A DNA stretch of 64,000 bases from Leisingera coralii. Lineage in GTDB: Bacteria; Pseudomonadota; Alphaproteobacteria; Rhodobacterales; Rhodobacteraceae. Positions 8,417-17,738 of this stretch are shown here, piece after piece. The stretch covers positions 32,148 to 96,147 of the forward strand of contig NZ_JBHUPT010000018.1 in assembly GCF_049056525.1 (NCBI RefSeq). The letters run 5' to 3'. The position numbers were made by a program, and so were the translations under genes. The notes under the pieces are model-generated. The model worked only from the letters and a program-made list of their open reading frames with translations, ran no database searches and had not been told where the DNA came from. Within the stretch, counting starts at the first letter, position 1. Each line of letters begins with the position of its first letter.

Positions 8417-9568
8417 TCAGAGCAGATCATGCGCCGCCAGCGCCCGGTGGATTTCCCGCCGCACCAGCTTGCGCACGTTCCGGGTGATCCGCTCGCCCAG
8501 GGGGCCCTGAAGCTCTTCGCGCACGATGCTGGCAACCAGATCGCGCAGGCCGTCCTCGTCGAGATAGCTGTCACCGGACTCCGCCAGCGCGTCCAGAGCG
8601 GCGCCGGTGAATGCGGCCTCCACCACCGCGTCCGCCGGTTTCGCGCCGTCCGCCCCGGCCGGCTGGGACCCGCCGGGGCTTGTTTCAGTGGCCTCTGCCA
8701 CGGGTTCCATGCCGCTTTCTGCATCCCGGGATGCGGCCTCGCCCCCCGTCTGCCGGGCGCGGCGCGGGGGATGCGGTTCGTCCCGCCATTCGATGGTCTC
8801 ACCCGTGGCGGCGGCGAAGGGCGCTTCGGTCTTGCTGTCGGGCTCCCAATGCTGCTCCGCCTGCTCCCGCGCGCGGGAAATGCGGGCCTCCAGCTCGGCG
8901 ATCTTGCGCACCACCGACGCCGCACGGGCCCCGGCTGTGCCGCCGGCCAGATCCTCCGGCGCGGTCTCCCCTGCGGTGTCCCTGGCGCCCCCGTCCTGCG
9001 GCGGCGTGCCGGATGCCGCGGCAAACAGCGTGGTATCGGGGTTGGCCCAGGGCGCCTTGTCCTGAGCCGTCTCCGGCTCCGCTGCGTCCGCGCCATCAGG
9101 CTGCGCGGTCTCCGCTTCGGCATCCGTCCTGTCCTGCTGCGCGCCCTGAGTGGCAGAGCCTCCGGAAGCGTAGGGTGTTTCGCGGTGCCGGAAGGCTACG
9201 GCCGGCTCCGTTGCGGTTTCGTCTGCCGCATCCTCCGCGCTCTCAGAATCTTCCGCTGTCTCAGCCGCTGCAACGGTCCCCGGATGGGTGTCAGCCTTCT
9301 CCTCCTGCGCGAGTGCGGGGGGCGGCGCGGCGGCGGCGGCCTCCTGCCCGGAGGCTTCCTCCTGGCGCGTCTCATCGTCAGCCGGGTCCGGGCGATCAGC
9401 CGCATCAGGGCTGCGGGTTTCCGGATTCTTCACCCGCAGCGCGGGCGTCAGCACCAGCTTTGCCGCCGGTTCCGGGGCCGCGGGCTGGCCGCGGCTGTCT
9501 TCGCTCACCAAGCGGCGGATTGAGGACAATACATCTTCAATCTCGGCATGGGTAACTGGGTCGGACAT
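8417..9568 (-). CDS. PopZ/DUF2497-like acidic protein
   Basis: 383 residues from ATG 9568. Three parts can be seen: a short N-terminal helix containing IEDVLSSIRRLVSED, which resembles the DUF2497 start; a long, disordered, Glu/Ala/Pro-rich linker (about 30-320); and a C-terminal helical block with GLRDLVASIVREEL and VRKLVRREIHRALA. PopZ proteins have this plan: N-terminal client-binding helix, acidic linker, C-terminal oligomerisation helices. They organise the cell pole and tether the chromosome origin. Gene order supports this, because pcm, tolC, DUF2497 and valS are often neighbours in alphaproteobacteria. valS is absent here. Homology is inferred from layout and context. Confidence 0.65.
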   Translation of the reverse strand: MSDPVTHAEIEDVLSSIRRLVSEDSRGQPAAPEPAAKLVLTPALRVKNPETRSPDAADRPDPADDETRQEEASGQEAAAAAPPPALAQEEKADTHPGTVAAAETAEDSESAEDAADETATEPAVAFRHRETPYASGGSATQGAQQDRTDAEAETAQPDGADAAEPETAQDKAPWANPDTTLFAAASGTPPQDGGARDTAGETAPEDLAGGTAGARAASVVRKIAELEARISRAREQAEQHWEPDSKTEAPFAAATGETIEWRDEPHPPRRARQTGGEAASRDAESGMEPVAEATETSPGGSQPAGADGAKPADAVVEAAFTGAALDALAESGDSYLDEDGLRDLVASIVREELQGPLGERITRNVRKLVRREIHRALAAHDLL

Positions 9569-9643
9569 TTTTTGAACCACTCTTGCCTCTTGCCAGAGAG
9601 TGTAGCCGCCTTCCCGCCACCGCACAACAGATAGGATGAATTG

Positions 9644-11050
9644 TCAGTTGCGCCCCAAGGCCTTGAGCACCCGATCCAGATCCTTGCCGCGCTTGCTGCG
9701 GTGCGCGGGGGCGTCCTTGACCAGGTTGTAATAAAGCGTCGGGTCGTAGATCTCCACCGCCAGGCCCAGGTGCTCCGCGGTCAGCAGGCCCTGCGCCTGC
9801 AGCAGCTGATAGGCGGCAATGGCCTGGTTGGCGCGGGCGTTCACCTGTTCGGTCTGCGCATCCAGGTATTCCTGTTCCGCCTGCAGCACGTCGAGCGTGG
9901 TGCGGGCGCCCAGGGTGGCTTCCTCGCGGATACCGTCAAAGGCGACCTTGGAGGCACGCACGCGCTCACCCGAGGAAACCAGGCTCGCGCGCGCGGTTTC
10001 GACGTTGAAAAAGGCCTCGCTCACCGCTTGCCGGACGGAGCGCTGGGTGTTGATCAGCACACCGCGCTCTGCATCGGAGTTGGCGATTGCCCGGCGCCGG
10101 ACAGCCGCATTAAGGCCCCCTGTGTAGAGGTCCTGGGTCATCTCGATGCCGATGCCGGAGGAGGTGGCAGAATCAAACCCGCTTTGCACGTCTTCACTCA
10201 GGCCGGCGTTCGCCCGCAGGGTCACTGTCGGCCCCAGGCCCGCGGTCGCGGAAGCGACCTGATACTCGCGGGCCTTGACGACGTGCTGCTGCGACAGCAG
10301 ATCCGGCTGGTTCCTGGTTGCCACGGCCTGAGCCCCGTCGAGCGACACCTTCCGGCTCGGCAAGGCAGGCTGGCCGGCAATGACTCCCGGCGCCCGGCCC
10401 ACGACCTGCTGGTAGGTTGCCTTGGCGGTCAGCAGGGTGCCCTCGGCGTCCGTCAGGTTGGCCCGGGCGGCAGCAACACGGCTTTCAGCCAGGGCCACGT
10501 CCGTGCGGGTGACTTCGCCCACTTCGAACCGGTCCTGCGCGGCCTTCAGTTCTTCCTGCAGCAGGCGCAGGTTGTTGCGGCGCAGCGCAACGTTTTCCTG
10601 CCCCTGGAGGACGCCCACATAGGCCTGAACGGCCCGGAACAGCACCGTCTGCTCGACGCTCAGCAGCGCCTGCCGGGTGGCCAGCACGATTTCCTGAGCC
10701 GCAAGCCTGTCCAGGCGCGTCGCGCCGCCATCATACAGCAGCTGCGTCAGCTCCAGCTGGGTCGACAGGGTGTTCCGGGTCGGGTTCACGTTGAATTCAT
10801 TGTAGGAGTTGGCCGCAGCCACCGTCCATTGGACCAGCGGGCGCAGCCGGGAAACGGCCACCGCCACCTCTTCATCGGCGGCCCGCAGCAGCGCCCGGTT
10901 CTGCTCCAGCAGGCCGCTGGTCTTATAGGCGCCAATCATCGCGTCGGACAGGTTGTCCGCCGCCGCCTTGAGCGGCACCAGCGCCGTGGCGGCCACGCCG
11001 CCGGCAAACACAAAAGCCTTAAACACACTCGCCGGGAATTTCATTCGCAT
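9644..11050 (-). CDS. tolC: TolC family outer-membrane efflux protein
   Basis: 468 residues from ATG 11050, with AAGG seven bases upstream. A signal peptide (MRMKFPASVFKAFVFAGGVA, ending near AAA-DN) is followed by two repeats of long helices and beta segments typical of outer-membrane factors; the N-terminal DNLSDAMIGAYKTSGLLEQNRALL and the A.Y.LLQA..LT ending are family-typical. TolC trimers form the outer-membrane tunnel for type I secretion and RND/ABC efflux. It lies between pcm and the PopZ-like gene on the same strand. No adaptor or inner-membrane pump is adjacent. Confidence 0.92.
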   Translation of the reverse strand: MRMKFPASVFKAFVFAGGVAATALVPLKAAADNLSDAMIGAYKTSGLLEQNRALLRAADEEVAVAVSRLRPLVQWTVAAANSYNEFNVNPTRNTLSTQLELTQLLYDGGATRLDRLAAQEIVLATRQALLSVEQTVLFRAVQAYVGVLQGQENVALRRNNLRLLQEELKAAQDRFEVGEVTRTDVALAESRVAAARANLTDAEGTLLTAKATYQQVVGRAPGVIAGQPALPSRKVSLDGAQAVATRNQPDLLSQQHVVKAREYQVASATAGLGPTVTLRANAGLSEDVQSGFDSATSSGIGIEMTQDLYTGGLNAAVRRRAIANSDAERGVLINTQRSVRQAVSEAFFNVETARASLVSSGERVRASKVAFDGIREEATLGARTTLDVLQAEQEYLDAQTEQVNARANQAIAAYQLLQAQGLLTAEHLGLAVEIYDPTLYYNLVKDAPAHRSKRGKDLDRVLKALGRN

Positions 11051-11184
11051 CGGTTGCCTTATGTTTTGCCGCGCCGCCAGCCGCGGTGAGTTGTCCCTGT
11101 CCAGGCGCCAGCCGTCACCGGCGCCCGTCCTTTCCCCATTGTCAGCGGCCCCGCCCCGTCAGCCGCCGTGCCTGACCGCTGCGG

Positions 11185-11838
11185 TCAGAGCGCAAATTCC
11201 TGCGCGGCGGCAAAGCCCGGCAGCACCGGCGCACCGGCGTTGAAGTCAAACCGCCAGGAAATCGCGCCGCCGCTCTTGTAGCCGATCTTCACCTCGCCCA
11301 GCGCCCCGTTCATCATCAGCGCCGCGATCCGGCCGCCGTCCTTGAGCTGCGCCAGCAGCGGTGCCGGCAGCTCCTCGGCCCCGCCCTGCACCAGGATCAC
11401 GTCATATGGCCCATGCTCGGCTGCGCCGTCCGCCAGCGGGCCGGTGTGGACAATCGCATTGTCCGCGCCGGTTTCGGACAGCAGCGCCTGGGCGTCGGCG
11501 GCCATGTCCTCGTCTTCCTCGACACCGATCACCATCTGGGCCACCCGCGCCGCAACCGCGGTGGAATAGCCCAGCCCGCAGGCCACATCGAGCACCAGCT
11601 CGTCATTCTGGATATCCAGCGCGTCCAGCATCTTGGCCAGGGTGCGCGGCTCCAGCAGCACCCGGCCGCCGCCAAGAGCCACATTCTGGTCGGCATAGGC
11701 CGCTTCGCGCTGCGCATCCGGCACGAACTGCTCACGCGGGACCGCCAGCATGGCTTCGATGATCGGGTATTTGGTGACATCCGACGGGCGGATCTGGGTA
11801 TCCACCATCATGCGGCGGCGTTCGGCGAAATCAGGCAT
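11185..11838 (-). CDS. pcm: Protein-L-isoaspartate O-methyltransferase
   Basis: 217 residues. An SAM-binding Rossmann fold is visible: VLDVACGLGYSTAVAARVA near residue 79 (motif I) and the preceding NVALGGGRVLLEPRTLAKML segment typical of PCMT, where the family has a serine or equivalent in the active site. The enzyme methylates isoaspartyl residues in aged proteins for repair, in the cytoplasm. It is the first gene of the pcm-tolC-PopZ-like run. The gap to tolC (134 bp) leaves room for a separate tolC promoter. Confidence 0.92.
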   Translation of the reverse strand: MPDFAERRRMMVDTQIRPSDVTKYPIIEAMLAVPREQFVPDAQREAAYADQNVALGGGRVLLEPRTLAKMLDALDIQNDELVLDVACGLGYSTAVAARVAQMVIGVEEDEDMAADAQALLSETGADNAIVHTGPLADGAAEHGPYDVILVQGGAEELPAPLLAQLKDGGRIAALMMNGALGEVKIGYKSGGAISWRFDFNAGAPVLPGFAAAQEFAL

Positions 11839-12047
11839 CTGCTAAACTCATGTGTTCAGTCTGTCACAGCAGGTTGTGGCACATCCCGGCAGGCACGGCA
11901 ACGGGGCCTTTTACGCGAATGCACTGACTGGTGCACCGCTGCAGCGGGACACAGGAAAAGCCAGCGGACCGGACGCCCGCTGGCTGCTGCAAACTCCTGG
12001 TTTCCGGATCTCCGGGAACGCGCTGTGCCCTGTCCCTTTTTTGCCCG

Positions 12048-12359
12048 CTACAGCGCGCAGCTCTTGCAGAACGGCGAGGCCGGGCGCTGGTCTAGCCAGT
12101 CGTCGGCAATGTCGTCGCCGCAGATCTGGCAGAAGCCGTAGGACCCCTCGCGCAGGCGGGCCAGAGCCGCGTCGATGCGGCGCAGCTCGTCCAGGCTGGC
12201 CTTGGCCGGCACCTTGATGGCGGAGGCGCCGGGCGCCACGGCCCGCTGCTGCCGGGACGCGCCATAGGCGGTTTCCGTCCCGAGCCCGGCCTGTGCCAGC
12301 ATCCCTGCCAGCTCCATCCGGCGCACCTCAAGCGTTTGTTTTCTGGTGGAAAAGTCCAT
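12048..12359 (-). CDS. DksA/TraR family zinc-finger protein, copy 1 (tip motif lost)
   Basis: 103 residues from ATG 12359. The C-terminal four-cysteine finger is intact (Cys 77, 80, 98, 101: CQIC ... CKSC). The N-terminal helical hairpin is present (STRKQTLEVRRMEL and SLDELRRIDAALARL), but the acidic DxxDxA motif that DksA inserts into the RNA polymerase secondary channel is missing; the tip is an Ala/Pro/Gly-rich segment instead. It is a paralogue of the gene 150 bp upstream on the same strand. It may still bind polymerase but is not expected to act like canonical DksA. Confidence 0.85.
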   Translation of the reverse strand: MDFSTRKQTLEVRRMELAGMLAQAGLGTETAYGASRQQRAVAPGASAIKVPAKASLDELRRIDAALARLREGSYGFCQICGDDIADDWLDQRPASPFCKSCAL

Positions 12360-12512
12360 CGCACATGCCCTCCAGCTCAATTCCCGCGCAACCTGCCGCA
12401 AGGTCAAAGCTACAGCCTTGATCCAGATCAAGATACTCGCGATTTTCGGGGATTTCACTACCTTATAAGTTGCAAACTTTTGGTAAATCCCTGTTAAGCC
12501 GGAGGCTGCGGG

Positions 12513-12839
12513 TCAGCCCGCGCCCTCCGCGGCGCAGGTCTTGCACAGGGGGGCGGCGGGCAGCAGGTCCAGCCGCGCATCGGAAATCATCTCGCCGCAG
12601 GAGGCGCAGATCCCGTAGGTGCCCGCCTTGATCCGGGCCAGCGCCGCATCGATCCGGCGCAGCTCGTCCAGCTCCGCCTTGCCGAGGCTTTCCAGCACCT
12701 CGTCGCCCTGCCGTTCCGAGGCCCGGTCTTCCCAGTCCTTGGGCATCGGCGCGTCCAGCGTATGCTCAACCTCGCTCAGGTGCCCGGTCAGTTCGGCCCG
12801 GCGCGCCTCCAGCGCCTGTTTGCGGGTGGAAAGATCCAT
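12513..12839 (-). CDS. DksA/TraR family zinc-finger protein, copy 2 (tip motif kept)
   Basis: 108 residues. Like copy 1 it has the STRKQALEARRAEL and ELDELRRIDAALARI helices and a four-cysteine finger (Cys 78, 81, 99, 102). Here the hairpin tip carries DWEDRA at residues 35-40, matching DxxDxA of RNA-polymerase-modulating DksA-type proteins. It is shorter than E. coli DksA, like other short DksA/TraR proteins. Likely role: secondary-channel regulator of transcription, possibly with ppGpp. Confidence 0.88.
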   Translation of the reverse strand: MDLSTRKQALEARRAELTGHLSEVEHTLDAPMPKDWEDRASERQGDEVLESLGKAELDELRRIDAALARIKAGTYGICASCGEMISDARLDLLPAAPLCKTCAAEGAG

Positions 12840-13012
12840 AGTGTTTGCCTCCTTTTTTGCCCCCGCAGATTAGCCCGGCGCGGGTCCGGCGGCCTTGACC
12901 TCGCTCAACCGCCGCCCGCAAATCCGGCGGCCTGCAAATTCGCTGGCCTGGGCCGGGGCGGCTTGCTAGACATCTGCCAAAGGGTTTGAGCAGAGATGAG
13001 GAGCCTTCACCG

Positions 13013-13150
13013 ATGATGCGGATTTTGACCTGCGCGCTGATGCTGCTGGGGCTGGCGGCCTGTGAGACCGCCAAGGGCGCCGGGCGCGACATTTCCAAGG
13101 CCGGCAACGCGATCAGCGGCGTGGCGCAGGACGTGCAGAACAGCTTCTGA
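13013..13150 (+). CDS. Entericidin A/B family lipoprotein
   Basis: 45 residues read directly from 13013: MMRILTCALMLLGLAACETA and then a Gly/Ala/Asp-rich tail with GRDISKAGNAISGVAQDV. The lipobox LAAC puts the lipidated cysteine at residue 17. Size, lipobox and the AGxDI...AG.AIS pattern fit entericidins, small membrane lipoproteins sometimes paired as toxin and antidote; here there is only one. A GAGG sequence lies upstream of the tandem ATGs and a strong terminator follows. Confidence 0.85.
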   Translation: MMRILTCALMLLGLAACETAKGAGRDISKAGNAISGVAQDVQNSF

Positions 13151-13174
13151 GCCGCCCGCACGCACCGTTTGAGG

Positions 13175-13206
13175 AACGCCCGGCCACCCGCCGGGCGTTT
13201 TTGTTT
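13175..13206 (+). terminator. Rho-independent terminator of the entericidin gene
   Basis: Perfect 10-bp stem (13175-13184 with 13190-13199, AACGCCCGGC/GCCGGGCGTT), CACCC loop, then TTTTTGTTT. Confidence 0.85.
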
Positions 13207-13219
13207 CAGGGTCCGGGTG

Positions 13220-13459
13220 TCAGATCCCCAGCAGCGCCTTGGCCTCGGCCAGGGTCTCGACCGAGGCATCATGGTCGCCGCTGTCATGCAAGCTTTGCCC
13301 CTCGTCGCGCAGTTCCTGGACGGTTGCCAGATCGGCCTCGGACAGTTCCGTTCCCGCGGCCAGAGCGGCGTCGATGGCGGCAATGTCGGCGGGGCATTGC
13401 CCGGCCAGAACCGGAGACGCCAGCAGGGTGAGCGCTGCGGCCAAAGTCAGGTGTTTCAT
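13220..13459 (-). CDS. Small secreted protein of unknown function
   Basis: 79 residues with a clear Sec signal peptide (MKHLTLAAALTLLASPVLAG, cleavage near residue 19). The mature part is about 60 residues, acidic and helical (ADIAAIDAALAAGTELSEADL, QELRDEGQSLHDSGDHD), with a single cysteine. I do not recognise the family beyond similar small periplasmic proteins in related bacteria. Its ribosome-binding site lies within a hairpin just upstream (13461-13499), which suggests translational control. Confidence 0.7.
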   Translation of the reverse strand: MKHLTLAAALTLLASPVLAGQCPADIAAIDAALAAGTELSEADLATVQELRDEGQSLHDSGDHDASVETLAEAKALLGI

Positions 13460-13460
13460 G

Positions 13461-13499
13461 GTGTCATCCTCCCCAGGTGAACGGGGTGGAGGATAACAC
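13461..13499 (-). promoter_or_regulatory. Hairpin that covers the Shine-Dalgarno of the small secreted protein
   Basis: On the minus strand an ATCCTCC arm pairs with GGAGGAT (13466-13472 with 13488-13494), extended by GTGT/ACAC at the base after a mismatch. One arm contains the GGAGGA ribosome-binding site that ends eight bases before the ATG at 13459. In the mRNA this would hide the site, so translation could depend on opening the stem. Confidence 0.5.
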
Positions 13500-13824
13500 G
13501 GAATGGGTGCGTTTTCAGGCGGAGAGTTGCGGCGGGGCGGCGGATGGGCGGAGAGTGGCGCATGGGTGTTGGCGGTAGATGGTGGGCAGGATTGCCCACC
13601 CTACGGGAATAGGACTAGGCCAGATCAATACACGGAGGACAGCGCCCGCCCCGTGGGGGCGGGACGGGCGCTGCCCGGTCTGCGACCGGGAAGAAATTCT
13701 CCACCAGCTGAATGCGAAATTGCCACATTCGCTTTCCTAGTCGCAAAAATGCTACTAAACGCTCGGAATGACCCTATTCTGGGTTATTGGCGACTATCAA
13801 AGGCGACAACCAGGCGGTGGCAAA
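13500..13824. other. Gene-free stretch upstream of the DUF488 cassette
   Basis: No convincing gene. It holds a complete R1 repeat (13641-13700), after which base composition drops toward AT from about 13690 onward, continuing into the cassette. A short in-frame upstream extension of the DUF488 gene (from 13768) exists but lacks a good ribosome-binding site. Confidence 0.6.
13641..13700 (+). repeat. Structured intergenic repeat R1, left flank of the DUF488 cassette
   Basis: It reads AGCGCCCGCC-CGTGGGGGCGGG-ACGGGCGCTGCCCGG and a final imperfect hairpin. An outer stem AGCGCCCG/CGGGCGCT encloses an inner one, then a second hairpin begins at GCCCGG. It matches 15108-15170 in the same orientation over about 50 bases with only a few differences. 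Confidence 0.7.
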
Positions 13825-14340
13825 ATGCACGAACTTTACACCATTGGGTACGAAGGTTCCTCAGTCGACGATCTGATTGCAACCCTACAAGCCCTTAATA
13901 TTGAAGTTTTGGCAGACGTCCGTGAACTACCTCTTTCTCGGAAAAAGGGGCTTTCTAAGAACAAATTGGCGGAGCGTTTGGCTGACGTCGGGATCCAGTA
14001 TGTGCATTTCCGTGCGCTTGGCGACCCCAAGGCTGGTAGGGACGCTGCTAAGGCGGGCAATTTCGCTAAATTCGAGCAAGTATTTCTTGCCCACCTTGAC
14101 ACGGATTCCGCGCAATCATCACTACAAGACTTACTGAAGATTGCAAAAGACAAGAAAACTTGCATGATGTGCTTTGAACGCTGCGCAGTCCATTGCCATC
14201 GCTCGTATATTGCGGATGCAGCAGCAACCGAAGAATTTGAAATTTACAATTTGGTCGCGGACAAACCGGCCGAGTATCAAAAAAATGGCATCACAGTCGC
14301 GCGTTACAATCCTCGTAAAGGCCTCGCCGCAGCCGAGTAA
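13825..14340 (+). CDS. DUF488 family protein
   Basis: 171 residues from ATG 13825. Family motifs are complete: TIGYEG at 6-11, DVRELPLSRK at 31-40, LGDP at 65-68, and a cysteine/histidine cluster CMMCFERCAVHCHR at 113-126. DUF488 proteins are small soluble proteins of unknown biochemistry; the conserved charged and Cys/His motifs suggest an enzyme or metal site. Codon use is clearly more AT-rich than that of neighbours. The next gene overlaps its last 56 bases in another frame, so the two form one unit. No mobility gene is adjacent. Confidence 0.88.
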   Translation: MHELYTIGYEGSSVDDLIATLQALNIEVLADVRELPLSRKKGLSKNKLAERLADVGIQYVHFRALGDPKAGRDAAKAGNFAKFEQVFLAHLDTDSAQSSLQDLLKIAKDKKTCMMCFERCAVHCHRSYIADAAATEEFEIYNLVADKPAEYQKNGITVARYNPRKGLAAAE

Positions 14341-15046
14341 GCGGCACTCTGAGACTGTTTGCTGCGCTGGGTTGCAGGAAGACGGGACTTGGAAGCGGCT
14401 GTTTCCCATCCGTTTCCGCAGGCTTTCCGGGGAAAAAGCTTTCTCACGCTGGGACATAGTTAGCTTCGAGTACAGTACTCCTCGTGACGACAACAGGCTG
14501 GAAAGTTGCCGTGTTCATGAGGAAAGTATCCAAATCGTCGGCAAAACGAAGCGCACGCAAGAAAAGTCGGGTCTAATCGAACGCGCATTGTTGGCTTCGG
14601 AGAAGGAAGCGGTAGATAGAAACATGTCGCTCGCTCTCATTCGGCCGGTTGATGTATCGCTGACTTGGCAGAGACTAACTGAGAAAGAGATTGAAGCAGA
14701 CCGGCAAAAGTTCGCTGAACAAGCTAAACAGCTGTCTTTTTTGGAAGATGAGATAGCGGCGTACGAACCCTGTCCCTACAGGTTCAAGATGCGATATTGG
14801 GACGAAGCGGGCGAACACACGAAGACTTGCGCAGACTGGGAAACTTCTGCAGCATTCTTCAATCTGAGAAGGTCCATGCCCGAAATCGACGTTTTACGCC
14901 ACTTGGAGAAAACCTACTGCGACGACTATGCTCAGAAAGGACTTGTCTTGGCTTTAGGTAACATGAAGAGGCGCCCTCAAACGTGGCAACTGCTAGGGAT
15001 TTTTCCTGTTGAGCGACCGGTTCAGGGGGATCTGTTTAGCTTCTGA
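14285..15046 (+). CDS. Dual-OB-like protein, partner of DUF488
   Basis: 253 residues from ATG 14285, inside the end of the DUF488 gene. The N-terminus (VTILVKASPQPSKRHSETVC, then CAGL and GTWKRLFPIRFRRL) resembles the family annotated as dual OB domain (DuOB) proteins, whose members often start with a VK..P..S....E.VC.AG motif. The C-terminal half is polar and charged, with CPYRFKMRY and a WQLLGIFP ending. OB folds bind nucleic acid, so a nucleic-acid-linked role with DUF488 is possible. Family identity is from memory. Composition is AT-rich like its partner. Confidence 0.7.
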   Translation: MASQSRVTILVKASPQPSKRHSETVCCAGLQEDGTWKRLFPIRFRRLSGEKAFSRWDIVSFEYSTPRDDNRLESCRVHEESIQIVGKTKRTQEKSGLIERALLASEKEAVDRNMSLALIRPVDVSLTWQRLTEKEIEADRQKFAEQAKQLSFLEDEIAAYEPCPYRFKMRYWDEAGEHTKTCADWETSAAFFNLRRSMPEIDVLRHLEKTYCDDYAQKGLVLALGNMKRRPQTWQLLGIFPVERPVQGDLFSF

Positions 15047-15107
15047 CCACACTTTTTTTTGCGTTACATTTCGCCAAGGGCCGCGCCCGGTCCGAGGGTG
15101 GGTGCGA

Positions 15108-15170
15108 AGCGCCCGCCCGTGGGGGCGGATCGGGCGCTGCCCGGCCTCTCGGCCGGGCGGGACTTTGACA
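15108..15170 (+). repeat. Structured intergenic repeat R1, right flank of the DUF488 cassette
   Basis: Complete R1: lead GTGCGA, outer stem AGCGCCCG/CGGGCGCT around CCCGTGGGGGCGGAT, then hairpin GCCCGGCC-TCTC-GGCCGGGC and GGGACTTTG. Same orientation as the left-flank copy. Other copies lie at 2261 (partial), 23544 (inverted) and 49675. Confidence 0.75.
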
Positions 15171-15308
15171 ATCGCAGACATGACAAACGGGGCCGAAGCC
15201 CCGTCTTGCAATTGTTGTATGGGTGCTTCCGCCGCATAACGCCGGGGTGCGGGCACGCAATTGGCTGCGCCAACCGCTTTCGCCCGCCGTCCCTCAAAAT
15301 GGACAGCC

Positions 15309-17108
<1,800 letters not shown>

Positions 17109-17738
17109 GCTGAGGCATATGATTTGGATTCGGGGTTTGGTCAAGCTCTGGCGTGCATTGAAAGAAAGGTTGAATTTGGCTGGGGCAAGACTTGCCCAAC
17201 AAGACTGCAGTCTTTCGCCATGCTTTGCGCCTTTTCCCGGTCAGCGGCCAAGACGTGTTGCAAGGGCAGCGCCCCCAAGTTCCAGCTCCATATCTGCCGG
17301 TTGTTGATTTCGGGTGGTGCGCCGCTTCTCCTTTCCTGCGGAGGATACTCTCCAACCGCGGTGACTTGCACGGCACAAACCGAAAGCGTCCAATCCGTTG
17401 CCAAGGCCATTTGGACATTCGTCAAGGCACTCCAATAGGCTGGTTTGAGCCTCCCGCCCGTCCGCAAGGCCGGGCCGCGCCTGACCTTCCCGTCAAACCG
17501 CAGGTTTGCCTCCGGCAAAAGGGGAAGGCGCGTTGCGCCTCCCCAAGGTCAGGCGCGGCCCTCCGCTCTGCAACAGCACCGGAGCCACCGCCAGCACCCG
17601 CCGACGGCGTCCGCCCACGCCCAAACCCCGCAAATTCTCCCCGTTCCCTGCACGCCTGCGAAAAATGCGCTATACTCCATGCGTACCGCGAGACGCGCGA
17701 CCCTCTGGTGGGTGACACAGCAAAGGAGGACGACCCGC
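17109..17738. other. 630-bp gene-free stretch with a cruciform-like element
   Basis: I see no gene I can support. Open frames on either strand here are short, poor in recognisable sequence and lack ribosome-binding sites. From 17109 to about 17440 composition is less GC-rich than the surroundings, which could mark a decayed insertion. The rest holds the branched inverted repeat at 17472-17561 and the leader of the next small gene. Confidence 0.55.
17472..17561. repeat. Branched (cruciform-like) inverted repeat
   Basis: A perfect 17-bp outer stem (17472-17488 with 17545-17561) encloses further hairpins: CAAACC-GCA-GGTTTG at 17494-17508 and GGGG-A-AGGCGC-GTT-GCGCCT-CCCC at 17521-17544, the latter abutting the outer arm. 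The result is a multi-arm structure that could form in DNA or RNA. No protein or known RNA family is evident. Confidence 0.7.

Noticed and set aside
9641..11089. A 482-codon plus-strand open frame across tolC
   Set aside because: Composition is typical of antisense in GC-rich DNA and no family motif is seen; TolC on the minus strand is complete.
13641..15170. DUF488 cassette considered as a composite transposon or integron cassette
   Set aside because: No transposase, integrase, terminal inverted repeat or attachment-site structure is visible; the flanking elements are a dispersed intergenic repeat also found elsewhere in the window.
17109..17438. Plus- and minus-strand open frames after lepA considered as a small lipoprotein or decayed gene
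   Set aside because: No ribosome-binding site, signal peptide with proper lipobox, or recognisable domain; kept only as a possible relic in the region note.
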